Shown: positions 1 through 9,419 of the stretch, in pieces | Position numbering within the stretch: the stretch's first letter is position 1 | How the letters are laid out: each line of letters begins with the position of its first letter | Source of the DNA: Roridomyces roridus | Taxonomy: Eukaryota > Basidiomycota > Agaricomycetes > Agaricales > Mycenaceae | Reading direction: 5' to 3' | Assembly: GCA_029378245.1 (NCBI GenBank) | Contig: JARKIF010000001.1 | Location: 1,240,001-1,304,000 of the forward strand | DNA: 64,000 nt | Translations under genes and position numbers: made by a program | Notes under the pieces: model-generated | What the model was told of the DNA's origin: nothing | Databases searched by the model: none | What the model saw: only the letters and a program-made list of their open reading frames with translations

Positions 1-2506
1 AGCAACAACAACAGCAGCAGCAGCAAAGATATACTGTCCAGCCGTCCCAGACGCAGTATACTCCCCAGCCTCCTCAGCCACAACCCCAACCGGCGGCGCC
101 TCAGCAGCAGCAGGCGCAACAACAACAATATGCGCCCCCGCCTCCAATGCATATGTTGCCGCCCCAACAGCAGCAAATTGCTTCTCCACAAGAGCAGCAA
201 CAGCAGCAGCATCTTGCACGGCAGCATTCGCGCTCGCAGTCACAGCAGTCGACGCATCAGCCGACTCATGGTCACGCATCGCAGCAGTCGGCAGCGCATG
301 GACACGGACATGGTCATTCTCAGATGCAGCAGCAGCAGTCTTCGCATCTGTCACCTCAGGCTTCGCATTCTCAACAGTCGGCCCATTCTCAACAGTCGAC
401 CCATTTGCAACAACCGACGCCGCATTCTCAGCCAACCCACCATGCTCCTCCTCCTCAGTCCATCGCTCAGCACCATCCACACCCACATTCACTCGCGCCT
501 CAGCTACATGCCCAGCCCGCTGCCGTCACGCCCTCGCAACTGCAGCATCCACCACCGCCGCAACACCACCAACACCACCAACACCACCCTTCGCAGCTTC
601 AACAGCCTGCTCCTGCCCATGCACAATCGCAGCCTCCGCCCTCGCACCAGCATCATCAGCCGCCAGCACCGTTGTTTAATCCGCGGGCCGTTTCCGTGCC
701 CAGTTCGCTTGATCGTAGCGGGCATTCGCAGCACCACCCAACACCGCAGCACCATTCACCCGCTGCACACCAGCATCACTTGCCCGCTGCACACCAGCAG
801 CAGCCACCACCCCATCCCCATTCTCAAGACGATCGACGCGAGTTGTATGTCAATGTGAATGTTAGCGTTGGGGAGGGCGGAGCAAAGGACTTGCGGCATC
901 CCCATCAACCACATCAGCCGCAAGGCCAGCCTCAGGTCATTCCTGCTCCGCACTCTTCGCATCCCCCGCCGATTCATGCACATCCGCATCAATCGGCGCA
1001 TCAACCGCCGCATCAACAGCCACCGCAGCCTGCTATCACGCACCCGCATTCTCATTCACCGGCGATCACGCACCCGCCGCACCCGCATTCTCATCCGCAC
1101 TCTCATTCGCAGCCGCAGCCGCCACCACAACATCAGCTGCATCATCAGCACCATCAGCAGCAGCAGATTACCCACCATCCCCAACAGACGCACCCGCAAC
1201 AAGTGCCGACCCCACAGGAGGATCCGCCGGACTTTGGTCCCCGAACAACCGCGATGACCGGGGTATGCTGTGGACTATTGATGGATATACATTTGATACT
1301 GATAGTTTCCACAGATTCTCGAGCATTGTACAGTGTTGTATTCATTTGCAACGCGGTATGCGCAACTACAGGTATCGTTGCCGCACGTGCAGCCTGGGCC
1401 GGAAGAAGTTGCGGAGATGGCGAGGAGGGCGAATGAAGTTGTGAGGTTGTTGGAGGAGCTGAGGAGGATGAACAGTTTCCCGGCTCCGGTGGAGGTGGTG
1501 GAGAGTGTGGCTGCTGCTCCGTCGATGGAGATGGATGTGGATGTTGTGAGGGAGCAGGAGCAGGAGCATGATGCTGCGAGGCCGCCCAAGAGGCCTTGGG
1601 AGGATATGGATGGCGGGGAGGAGATTGATGAGCTTGAGGAGGGCGATGGGGAACCTGCGGCTGCGCCGTATCCGACGCCGACCGAGACCAAGGGGTCGTC
1701 GCCGGCGAGGACCACGGCGGAGGCGGATATGGAGCTTATACGGACGAAGCGGGCTGCGACGGCTGTTAATGCCGGAGCAGGTGGGCCGCCCAAGAGCAAG
1801 TATCGGAAGCGGAGTGTGAGTGTTTTTTCATTCGTTTTATGCCTTTCTGACGTTGGTTCGCGGGATTGGTCTGGCCAGCGGGCGACACCTCCAGGCAAGT
1901 GTCACTCGTGTAATATCAGGGAGACGCCGGAATGGAGGCGCGGACCTGACGGGGCGAGGACTTTGTGCAATGCGTGTGGGCTGCGTGAGTGCTTTTTTTT
2001 TTCGAGTGATTTCAAGTTATTTAATGCGAGTAGATTATGCGAAGCTCATGCGCAAACGGGAGAAGGAGCAGGGTCAAGCTGGGGCGCCGATTGACATGGA
2101 CACGCTGCGTGCGTCGGCGCGGGCGGATATGGCCGCCAAACTTGCAGCCAAGGCTGGAAATCGTGCTGCGAAGAATGGGACAACGGCCGCGCTTCCTACG
2201 CCTTCTGACGATATTCCACCGCCGCCGGCTCCTCCAGCGACGCACCAGGGTTCGTTCCAGGTCACGTTTGCGCCTCCTCCTCCCCCGCCGCCTCCATCTT
2301 CGTCTTCTTCTTCGGCGCCAACCGGACCTGCGTTATCGCCATCCGAGGTGCAGGCGCAGATGCACAACCCCGTGCCACCACCGACGCTGCCCCCGCCGCC
2401 TGTGAGCGCAGCAGCGTGGTCTGCTAGCGGGCAGCGGACGTATGCTCCGGAGCAACTACAGCACCAGTCGTTTGTGCGCACGGCTGGGCAGACTTCATCT
2501 GCGTGA
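1..2506 (+). CDS. GATA-type zinc-finger transcription factor, Q/H/P-rich, 5' end outside window
   Basis: Four exons are readable: <3-1262, 1315-1815, 1879-1984 and 2034-2506, joined by introns of 52, 63 and 49 nt. The first exon is almost pure Gln/His/Pro/Ser low-complexity sequence and runs in from the left edge, so the start is missing. The zinc finger straddles introns 2 and 3: CHSC, an 18-residue loop containing [15 protein letters not shown], then CNACGL and, after the third intron, [11 protein letters not shown]2CX18CX2C is the NsdD/WC-2-like class of fungal GATA fingers that bind GATA DNA in the nucleus. No PAS domain is visible in the part present, which argues against a White-collar-2 assignment. 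Before the finger lies an acidic stretch ([10 protein letters not shown]); after it come poly-Pro and poly-Ser runs, usual for a regulator tail. The family call is safe; the biological role is open. Confidence 0.9.
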
Positions 2507-2787
2507 AAATCTTTGCTGTTTGCTGTCGCATTGCTTTCCTTTTTGTTATATGCTTTTCTGCGCCGATTTTATGGGCAACTTTATTGTTTTCCCCGAGCAT
2601 CTGTGTATCCTCCATTCATCTCGCCCAAAACCACACCACATCGTACCGCTATGCACACACGGACTGGGGAATCCGTTAATACGGTTTAATAACTTGATTT
2701 TTGTACTACCTGCGGAGGGAGGATGGAGGAGGAACTACTACATATTGTATGCGGAGAATGTAATCCCGAGTTTTGATCTGGACTTTC

Positions 2788-4127
2788 ATGTCAAAACGCG
2801 CTCTTTCGGAAGTCGACGACACTGTTGCCAGTCCAGCCAAGAGACTTCGCCACGACACTCAGCAACTTGCGTATCCATCCCCGACGTCTGCTCCTCGTGG
2901 TCCGACCCCGCCCTTCCAACAACCAACGCAACTCATCTCGTTCTCCTACACCCCGGAACGGGTACTCGAATTCGACGACTCGGCGCTGCGGTATTTCGTG
3001 CAGCCACCAAACGGTGCACAGCTGGGCCATGCGTATGAGAGGTGGAACCGTCGGCCTGAAAGTCGACCTCGCATTGACGGGTTGCTGCGCGCGTTTTCTA
3101 CTGTGCGGGCAAAATCACATCCGGCGCTTGCTTCTGGGCCGGTTGGTGTGGTTTCGTGGCGGGGGGTCATGACGCGCATTCTGACGGCGCCCTATGCGGA
3201 GGAGAGGGATGGGTGGGAGTTGAATGTCATGTCTGTGGGAGGGGTGTTGTATTTCGAGGAGTTTCTGTCGGAGGCGAGGTTGGAGGACAAGTAAGTGCTG
3301 GTTCAATGGTTCAGAGTTTTCTTATATAAAAAACCATCTAGGAATAATCTGGAACCGAGGCAGAGGCGGCAGACGTATTTTGGCTATGCGTTCGAGTCGT
3401 ATTGTACGGCGGACAAACCGGGTGTGCCGAATGTGCCTCAGCACCCAGGCGATCCTCCCGGGTGGGGCGGTGACGTGGACACTAATGTCCAATGGTGTAG
3501 CGTCGTGCGGACCAAACTGGGCGATACGCGCATGGTCATCGGCGGTGAGGTGGACTGCGTTCGAGACAAGTACACTGGCACAACGGATACTTTCGTCGAG
3601 CTCAAGACGTCCCTCGTTATTCGCGGTCCTCAAGACTCGGTCAAATTTGAAAAGTACAGTGAATGTATTGCACGACTTCTGTTGTTGATGATAGGTTACA
3701 GAAAGCTGCTCAAGTTTTACATGCAGTCGTTCTTGCTCGGCGTGCCTGTAGGTCTTGACCTCCTATGAGTAATCCCTGTTGAATTTCTTTTTAGGAGATC
3801 TTGGTGGGATTTCGGACACCCTCAGGGCAGGTAACCACCACGCAGACGTTCAAGACGGTCGAGATTCCGCGACTAGTACGCGGGAAAGGTCCGCACGCAT
3901 GGGACCCATCGGTGTGTTTTGCATGGGGAGACGCGTTCCTCGAGTTCCTCAAGACGCAAATTCGAGACAAGGAAGAACGTACGGTTTGGCGCGTGGCTTT
4001 TCGGCCAAAGGTAGGCGTGGAGCTGCGCGTGCTGGATGACAAGGAGGTGGAGGGTGTCGTGGCTGGAGAGGAACGTGTTGGGTTTTTACCGCAATGGTAT
4101 TGGGATGAGGTGGTTACAGAAAAATGA
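2788..4127 (+). CDS. RAI1: RAI1/DXO-family decapping nuclease
   Basis: Exons 2788-3290, 3342-3653, 3702-3747 and 3795-4127 give about 397 residues, the usual size for Rai1/Dom3Z proteins. These enzymes remove incomplete or non-canonical caps from the RNA 5' end, and Rai1 also supports the nuclear exonuclease Rat1. Visible family motifs, in order: SWRGVMTRIL, GYAFESYC, GGEVDCV (metal-binding acids), ELKTS, and KLLKFYMQSFLLGVP, followed by an FRTPSGQV strand. The N-terminus (MSKRALSEVDD, then PAKRLR) is basic and nuclear-like. The ATG at 2788 is chosen because the upstream in-frame codon is TTG. The second intron has a weak donor (GTACAG); a neighbouring donor would add two residues. It ends 62 nt before the 3' end of the convergent small gene at 4189-4515. 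Confidence 0.9.
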
Positions 4128-4188
4128 TACAATCGTTCTCAATCCTGAAAGGTCGTCAGCTGAGATCCAGCCACTGACTTGCGACCTA

Positions 4189-4515
4189 CTACTGGGTGCT
4201 CTTCTTCACCTTGTGCCCAGACGGCGTCGTATAAGTCGATTTTCCCTTTCCATCGTTGTGATACGTCGACCCATTGGGGTTCTGGTAGTAGTAACTCCCG
4301 TCGCTGGATGCAAAAATTCACGCAGAAACTCGGGACAATGAGAAAACAGGCACCTGTTCGAATAGTGGTACCCAGATCCAGAGCTATATTGACGGTTATC
4401 CCATTTGTTGCCCTGCAGCACTTTCAGGGACTCGCGTCGGATGGAGAGAGAGAGAACGTACCTGCGAGTTTGTCCCGCGTCCGGTTACGGTGTAATCTTC
4501 CGACTTGGAGGACAT
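4189..4515 (-). CDS. Small Tyr/Asn/Gly-rich conserved fungal protein, 75 aa, three exons
   Basis: Reading the minus strand, exons 4515-4462, 4412-4354 and 4303-4189 splice with introns of 49 and 50 nt to give a 75-residue protein starting MSSKSEDYTVTGRGTNSQGN and ending KKSTQ. The centre has YHYSNSDGSYYY followed by QNPNGSTYHNDGKG and STYTTPSG. I recall this Tyr-Gly-Asn pattern from small uncharacterised basidiomycete proteins, but I know no function and no named domain. There is no signal peptide, membrane segment or cysteine, so a soluble, probably disordered peptide is expected. All splice sites are canonical and the frame is maintained across both introns, which supports a real gene although no exon exceeds 40 codons. 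Confidence 0.8.
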
Positions 4516-4559
4516 GGAAGACAAAGAGCGTACGCGAATTGACGCGCTCTTGGTCCGAT

Positions 4560-5830
4560 CAAAGTCGCGATGCCCATTTTCCGAGACAGGTTCTGCCGCT
4601 TCAACTAGTCTCTTCCACGACCTCTATGTTCCTGCAACCCGCGGGAAACCTCCGCCCTCCGGACTCTCCGCTACCTCTACTTTCTCCGGACGGTCGAGTG
4701 GCTATATTTCATCCTTTCCAGAGAGCCCACAAGACTCGCCATTGCTCAAGTTTGCTGCGTTGCCCATGAACCCGTCACCTGGTGTACCACTCGGCCTGGT
4801 ACTCGACGCTTGTTCTATAGTTGCCAAGAATAGGCGCGGAGTCTTGCAGCTGCCACCAGACCATCGCCGACGACGCCTCCGATCTCGATGCACGGTAACT
4901 ACCTATATGTTGTTCTAGCCGAGGGAGGCGAGCTACTCCACGAACACAAAATATGCTCCTCGTTCGATGACTGGATACCGCCGCCAGAGATCCCGACCCG
5001 CTGGAAGACCGTGCCACTGAAGAAGACGGAGCGGTGCCACTTTGTGTCTGATGGAGAGCCATATTGACATCCGACTGGGTATGTTCCCAAACCTTTTTTG
5101 TCCTCGATCCCCGCTCAAGAGTCCTCAGTGTCGCAACCACTGGGTCTTGCTTGCAGCATATGGAGGTGATCCCGACGAGGACATTGACTCTTCCTACAAC
5201 CTTGTCACTCTGCGCAGCGATCTGGATCCAAGTCCGATCGGTTTGTTTTTGCTCCGTTGGGTTTGTGGATTCCATTGTTGGAGATCTGGCGTACGAATTT
5301 CATATCAAGGAAATCGGATTTCACCTCATCCAAATCTCGCTCCTTCGACGCAGACTGCGCATGAAGAGCGACCACAAAACTCTGCAAAACTATCTGCATG
5401 CCCGTCCACGCCCACAAGTCGCTCGAGAACGAGTTCTACCGGGTCGTCGTCGACAGGGGTCAGGTCTCACATCGTCTCGGTCCTGCCCCCCGTCCAGAGG
5501 TCATCCTTTCGACGCCTACTGCGATATTGTCCCCGGAGATTGGCCATCTCCTCAGCACTTCACCCGACTCTCGGCGCAGACAGCGCCTGAAGAGCAGCGG
5601 CAACGCTTCTACCACGGTCGTCGTCGATGGGATGTCTCACCCGTGTCTCACCGAGGCTTTCCACCATTCTGCGGAATGCGCCTACAGCACCTGGCCCTGA
5701 ACATCTCGCAGTCGACTGGCCACATTGAAGTCCGACTTCGCCGTCGACTCGCACGCTCCATTCGATGGTTCCCCGAGGCGAAAGTCTATGCGCTCAACAA
5801 CGAGGCACACGGGACGATGCGACGCCTCCA
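4560..5830 (+). pseudogene. Coding-like remnants in several frames, probably a decayed gene
   Basis: No continuous gene can be built here, yet protein-like pieces appear in different frames separated by stops. The clearest is at 4888-5067, reading YLYVVLAEGGELLHEHK then WIPPPEIPTRWKTVPLKK and ERCHFVSDGEPY before a stop. Just upstream, in another frame, are YHSAWYSTL and CHQTIADDASDLDAR, and around 4650-4740 RYLYFLRTVEWLYFILSREP. Further on, 5480-5830 holds an open but unrecognised stretch ending RWFPEAKVYALNNEAHG. Frame breaks without splice signals suggest a degenerate gene. I do not recognise the family. A heavily spliced intact gene cannot be ruled out. Confidence 0.35.
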
Positions 5831-7062
5831 CTGAAGACCGGCCGCCATCGCGATCCCGCATGTATAACAACGCATATGCGGTAGAGCCCCCAGACGGGCC
5901 CGCAGCGATACAGGGCCGATGAGAATGGATAAATACCGGCAGTGGCATATATAATGGCGCTCCACCCACCTCGCTCGCGCCGACTGGGTCTGTCTGAGCC
6001 TCCACCTTGTCGGTGGCGCCTCTATTTACTGAACCAAGTTTTTACACATATCTGCGCAGCACATAACACTGACTCTGCCCATTTACCAGGAAAGCAGCCA
6101 TCACTCTGCGAGGGAACGAGCGCAATATACGTTTGCCAACAGACTCCACACTGCGCGTGGGATGTCGACTGTTCCTTCGCGGCCCGATCAAGTTTTGCAC
6201 CGATATCTACGAGGTCCACCGTCTACACGACCGTGTCACCGATGTCCTCTCTGCCCTGGACCCCTATATACCGACACGACTCCCTCCAGCTTCACCATCA
6301 TGGAACGACAACTTTCAAATATTCGATATGTTGTCGTCGTCCATCGCGCGCTCGCGCCATCGCCGCTCCCTCACATGCTCATCGGAGCTCAAGCACTCAC
6401 GTCAGGCTGCAGCCTTTACGCTGGTTATCGAGCCGTGCAATACGATGATGGATAGGTTGGTTGATGGTCGGTCGTTTCGGACCCGTTTACTAGCTAGCTT
6501 CGCGAGACGGATGCCCTGGCAGTACTCCGATCACAACGTTGGGATCTAGTAGATGACTGTAGGCGTACATCGGAGGCAATTGTACGTAGGCTACAGTCGG
6601 CTGTTGTTCCTCAATGGGACCACTCGGCCGTTAAATTCACTCTCTCTCTCTCTCTCTGACCGTATCCGTCGCGGCTACTTTTTTATACGGTTTATCCTGC
6701 GGTTTCATGTGACCGAATTGGCCGATGTCGCAGAGACGCGATGGCTTGAGCACTCGAATGACATGGCTCCGGCGTGGGTGGTAACCGGATTCGTTTGAGT
6801 AACTTGCAAACCCCGCTGAGTGTGGACGCAACTCGAGTATCAAATCTCTTGACCTACTTTTGGTGGGATTTCGACGATGAATGTGTTTCCCGCTTTTATG
6901 GCCTAGAAATTGTACGATACAAACTCTATAGTATCACTGCGGTGAAAAATCAACACGTTCCAGCCGCGGCCCGCGACTTTGTCTCTCTCTCTCTCCTTCG
7001 CAAACGAAACCAAGATCATCCACTTGGACTTGGCTCTTCCCGACTTTCCGGCGACCCTCGAT
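5831..7062. other. Intergenic stretch without a supportable gene
   Basis: Short open frames exist on both strands but none has recognisable motifs or splice support. A (CT)n microsatellite lies near 6640-6658 and a shorter CT run near 6980-6992. TATA-like sequence occurs near 5928-5955. Confidence 0.5.
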
Positions 7063-7721
7063 TGAGGCGGTCAATGAAGAGGAATATGGCGCGTACGACC
7101 TTGGGGTATTCTGACTCTCAGACTGCGAAAATTCACGAGATGAGACTGCTCACTGGTGCGTTTTCGCCACCAGTCGATCGGGCCAGGCCGCCTTTGGCTT
7201 CGAAAGGAGGTGTCAACGGAGTGAGAGGAGGTTTTGCGTGTTCGCGTTGCTAAATTCTATCCAATGTATTCCAGAGTAACACAAGGACTTGAATGCTCGC
7301 GATACAGAATCTTAGTAGCTGGTCTAATTGGAGGATTCGGAACGTCAGTCAAGTCGTAGTAGTGCGAACACACCTTGGTAGCTTGAGAAGGCCCGTTGCT
7401 GCCGTCCCGCATGGAAGGAGGGGAAAGATGTGAAGCCGAATATAGTGTCTAGACGTCGACGGTGTACCCGAGTGACTTGGAAGCCACGGCTTAGAGGTAG
7501 AGATATTTTAACGAGCGCCGACGGCCATCCGAATGCTGTGGTGGGTATGGACTCTCGAGTCGGGCCACACGTCGTCCAGAGCGTGGTATACATGCAGGCC
7601 ATCGGATTCTTGCCCGGATTGAACGGACGACTAGAGAGGGCGACGAACGCGACATTCATCTAAAACTCGCGAATCCTCCGTCAATCCTCCGTTCCGAATG
7701 CTGAGGAAAGGGCAAAAAGAC

Positions 7722-7805
7722 TGACCCTGATCCGAGTTGAACGGATGACCTCCTGGAATTTCCTTTTCTGGAATCAGGCGTTATAGACCACTAAACTCAT
7801 TCAGG
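7722..7805 (-). pseudogene. tRNA-Trp pseudogene (5' acceptor strand lost)
   Basis: From the discriminator position at 7722 to about 7797 the sequence equals the intact tRNA at 8965-9048, including D-arm, CCA anticodon region with short intron, and T-arm. The 5' seven bases differ and no longer pair with the 3' acceptor strand CAGGGTC, so processing to a charged tRNA is unlikely. A T-run follows the 3' end on the minus strand, as in the intact copy. Confidence 0.65.
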
Positions 7806-7814
7806 CACTCTTCG

Positions 7815-8151
7815 GTGGTCACCGTGACTCTGGCGAGGCATGGACAGATGCACTCACAGACCTCCTCACCGAGAGGGTTAGTTGGCATGATCTGTGCAAT
7901 TTGCAGGACAATCCAGACGACGAACCCGAAGAACGTCTCTTGACGGTATTCAAGGTGTGTGTTATTTTTGTGTTATCCTTCTTTTCAGGCTCGAGCGTTT
8001 GACCAGCGCGCCCAAGCTCGACAAGGGCGTTTTCTTTGTTGACTATGTCCTCCGCACCGTCGATACTCTCAAATTCGTAAAGCTATGGAACTCTCACCCT
8101 GGAAGACCCGCTACCTGTCCTTCCAAAGGAATGCTGAAGCCGAATATTTGA
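7815..8151 (+). pseudogene. Coding-like fragment between the duplicated tRNA copies
   Basis: The stretch reads as protein with an apparent intron: EAWTDALTDLLTER, then DNPDDEPEERLLTVFK up to a GTGTGT donor near 7954, an acceptor TTTTCAG near 7988, then ARAFDQRAQARQGRF before a stop. A second frame gives DKGVFFVDYVLRTVDTLKF. I do not recognise either. It is probably a remnant of a gene caught in the duplication. Confidence 0.25.
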
Positions 8152-8339
8152 GGTCGTTACGCGTAAGATACTGAAAACGACGCGTGTCCGGGACCAGTTG
8201 CGTTCTTGGTGAGCCGACACCGATCAAACACCATCACTTGGGGGGAAATGACTCGTTCTCGCTCATTTCTGATCCAAATCGCATGAGAGTGGACTCGTTT
8301 GAAAGCGGGGAGCCTGGACAATGCGAAAATGCGAAAAAA

Positions 8340-8445
8340 TGACCCCTACCCGATTCGAACGGATGACCTTCTGGATTCTAGAAACAGTCCCCTGACCATT
8401 TCCCTTTCTGGAATCAGATGTTATTCCACTAAACCGCATCGCGTT
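8340..8445 (-). pseudogene. Divergent tRNA-Trp-like copy, 5' acceptor strand not pairing
   Basis: The minus strand shows a D-arm (GTTTAGTGGAATAAC), anticodon stem TCTG/CAGA with CCA and a longer internal insertion, a good T-arm (ATCCG TTCGAAT CGGGT) and 3' strand AGGGGTC plus A, followed by TTTTTT. Compared with 8965-9048 the outer anticodon-stem pair changes on both sides (C-G to T-A), a compensatory change. The 5' acceptor strand does not match, so the copy looks broken at that end. Confidence 0.55.
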
Positions 8446-8964
8446 GTCTCGCGCACCCGCAGACCTGCAGACCTTGCAGGAAGAGAAACACAAGATTGAC
8501 GCGGAAATCCTAAGCAAAAGGCCAAGTTACACGACATCAACGTTTCAAAAAGAGTCAACGACGAGGAATATGGCACGTACTACCACCCTTTGAGGATTCT
8601 GACTCTCAGACGGCACCAGAACAAACGTTGGCCATAGTTCAAGGGGAGATCAACGCGCTCACCGACCAACTCGCGGCATCCGCTCTCGGAAAAGAGGGCA
8701 CGTTTCCGCTGCTTTTACCGACCCAATCTTACTGTCGATCTAGCCTGGCCGCCTTTGGCCTCGGCCCTCGAAAGCAAGTACCAGCGGAGTGGGAGGAGGT
8801 TTTGCTCGTTTCGTGTAGAGCATGTATTCTCGGACATGAATTGACGCGTTTGACGCGCATCTGAGGCAGCAAGTCGCCCGCAGCGATTGTAGACACTACG
8901 AATTTAGACGAACGCGACATTCATCTAAAACAAGTCGCGAATGCTTCGGACAGGGCAAAAAGAC

Positions 8965-9048
8965 TGACCCTGATCCGAGTTGAACGGATGACCTCCTGGA
9001 ATTTCCTTTTCTGGAATCAGGCGTTATAGACCACTAAACTACAGGGCC
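8965..9048 (-). tRNA. tRNA-Trp (CCA) with short intron
   Basis: Reading the minus strand from 9048: acceptor GGCCCTG pairs with CAGGGTC (one G-U); A-box-like TAGTTTAGTGG; anticodon arm CCTGA, loop TTCCAG, an insertion of about 10 nt, then CCAGG; variable AGGTC; T-arm ATCCG TTCAACT CGGAT; discriminator A. Counting from the D-arm places CCA at positions 34-36. The arm resembles eukaryotic tRNA-Trp, in which CTGA, a CCA-containing loop and CAG are conserved. A T5 run (8957-8961 on the plus strand as A5) follows as the Pol III stop. Positions 31 and 39 are A and C, not a standard pair. A one-base shift would give TCC (Gly), which fits the stem spacing less well. Confidence 0.75.
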
Positions 9049-9078
9049 TGCGGGAGGGTCGGAGTGGGGAGTCTATTG

Positions 9079-9260
9079 AAGTGGAGGGTAGGGAGGAGGG
9101 AAGGTCAAGAGGAAGCGGGGAAGCCAGTGATCACAATGTTGTGGTTTGTTGTGACGACGGCCAGCAAGGACGACCGTCGACCGCGTCCAACAAGAGCAGG
9201 GTCGCCGAGTACGAGCTTGGGCTGCGAAGATGTCGTCGAGTGTGAAGGGGACGGTATGGA
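9079..9260 (+). repeat. Short interspersed repeat, copy R1
   Basis: This is the first of five related copies. The core contains GTGATCAC overlapping the palindrome CACAATGTTGTG, followed by TTGTTGTGAC and, in the longer copies, GTCGCCGAGTA, GAGCTTGGGCTGC and AAGATGTCGTCGAGTGTGAA. A purine-rich lead-in (GGAGGGTAGGGAGGAGGGAA) precedes it. It lies about 160 bp beyond the 3' end of the leftward gene that stops at 9420. It has no coding capacity. Confidence 0.7.
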
Positions 9261-9419
9261 GAAGGGGAGGTAATGCTGCTGGCGATGGGAGTCCGAAATT
9301 TTTCCCATTAGTAGCTATCTACGAAACGGTGCAACAACGGTGCATTCTTTTCTTGTCTACTCAATGCATTGCTCTCAGCTCGTTCGTTCTCCCTCACCTT
9401 CCAGCTCCTCCGTATTATT

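Larger units (their letters stand above)
7063..9048. repeat. Direct local duplication carrying tRNA-Trp-like sequences
   Basis: Segment 7063-7255 recurs at 8547-8830 (shared tracts around GATTCTGACTCTCAGAC and the block with GAGGAGGTTTTGC), and 7636-7797 recurs at 8903-9041 (shared ACGAACGCGACATTCATCTA followed by an almost identical tRNA body). Order and orientation are kept, so this is a direct duplication of roughly 1.3-1.5 kb with divergence and indels. A third, more divergent tRNA-like copy lies between at 8340. Confidence 0.75.

Noticed and set aside
130..858. Arg/Ser-rich 242-codon open frame overlapping the Q/H-rich exon
   Set aside because: It is the shifted-frame reading of CAG/CAC repeats; the GATA-factor frame continues through correct splice sites to the zinc finger.
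504..1055. Minus-strand Arg/Leu-rich open frames
   Set aside because: They mirror the low-complexity GATA-factor exon; no start context, splice sites or motifs.
8965..9048. tRNA-Gly (TCC) reading of the intact tRNA
   Set aside because: Counting from the D-arm and the covarying stem places CCA at 34-36, and the arm resembles eukaryotic tRNA-Trp; Gly needs a shifted, shorter stem.
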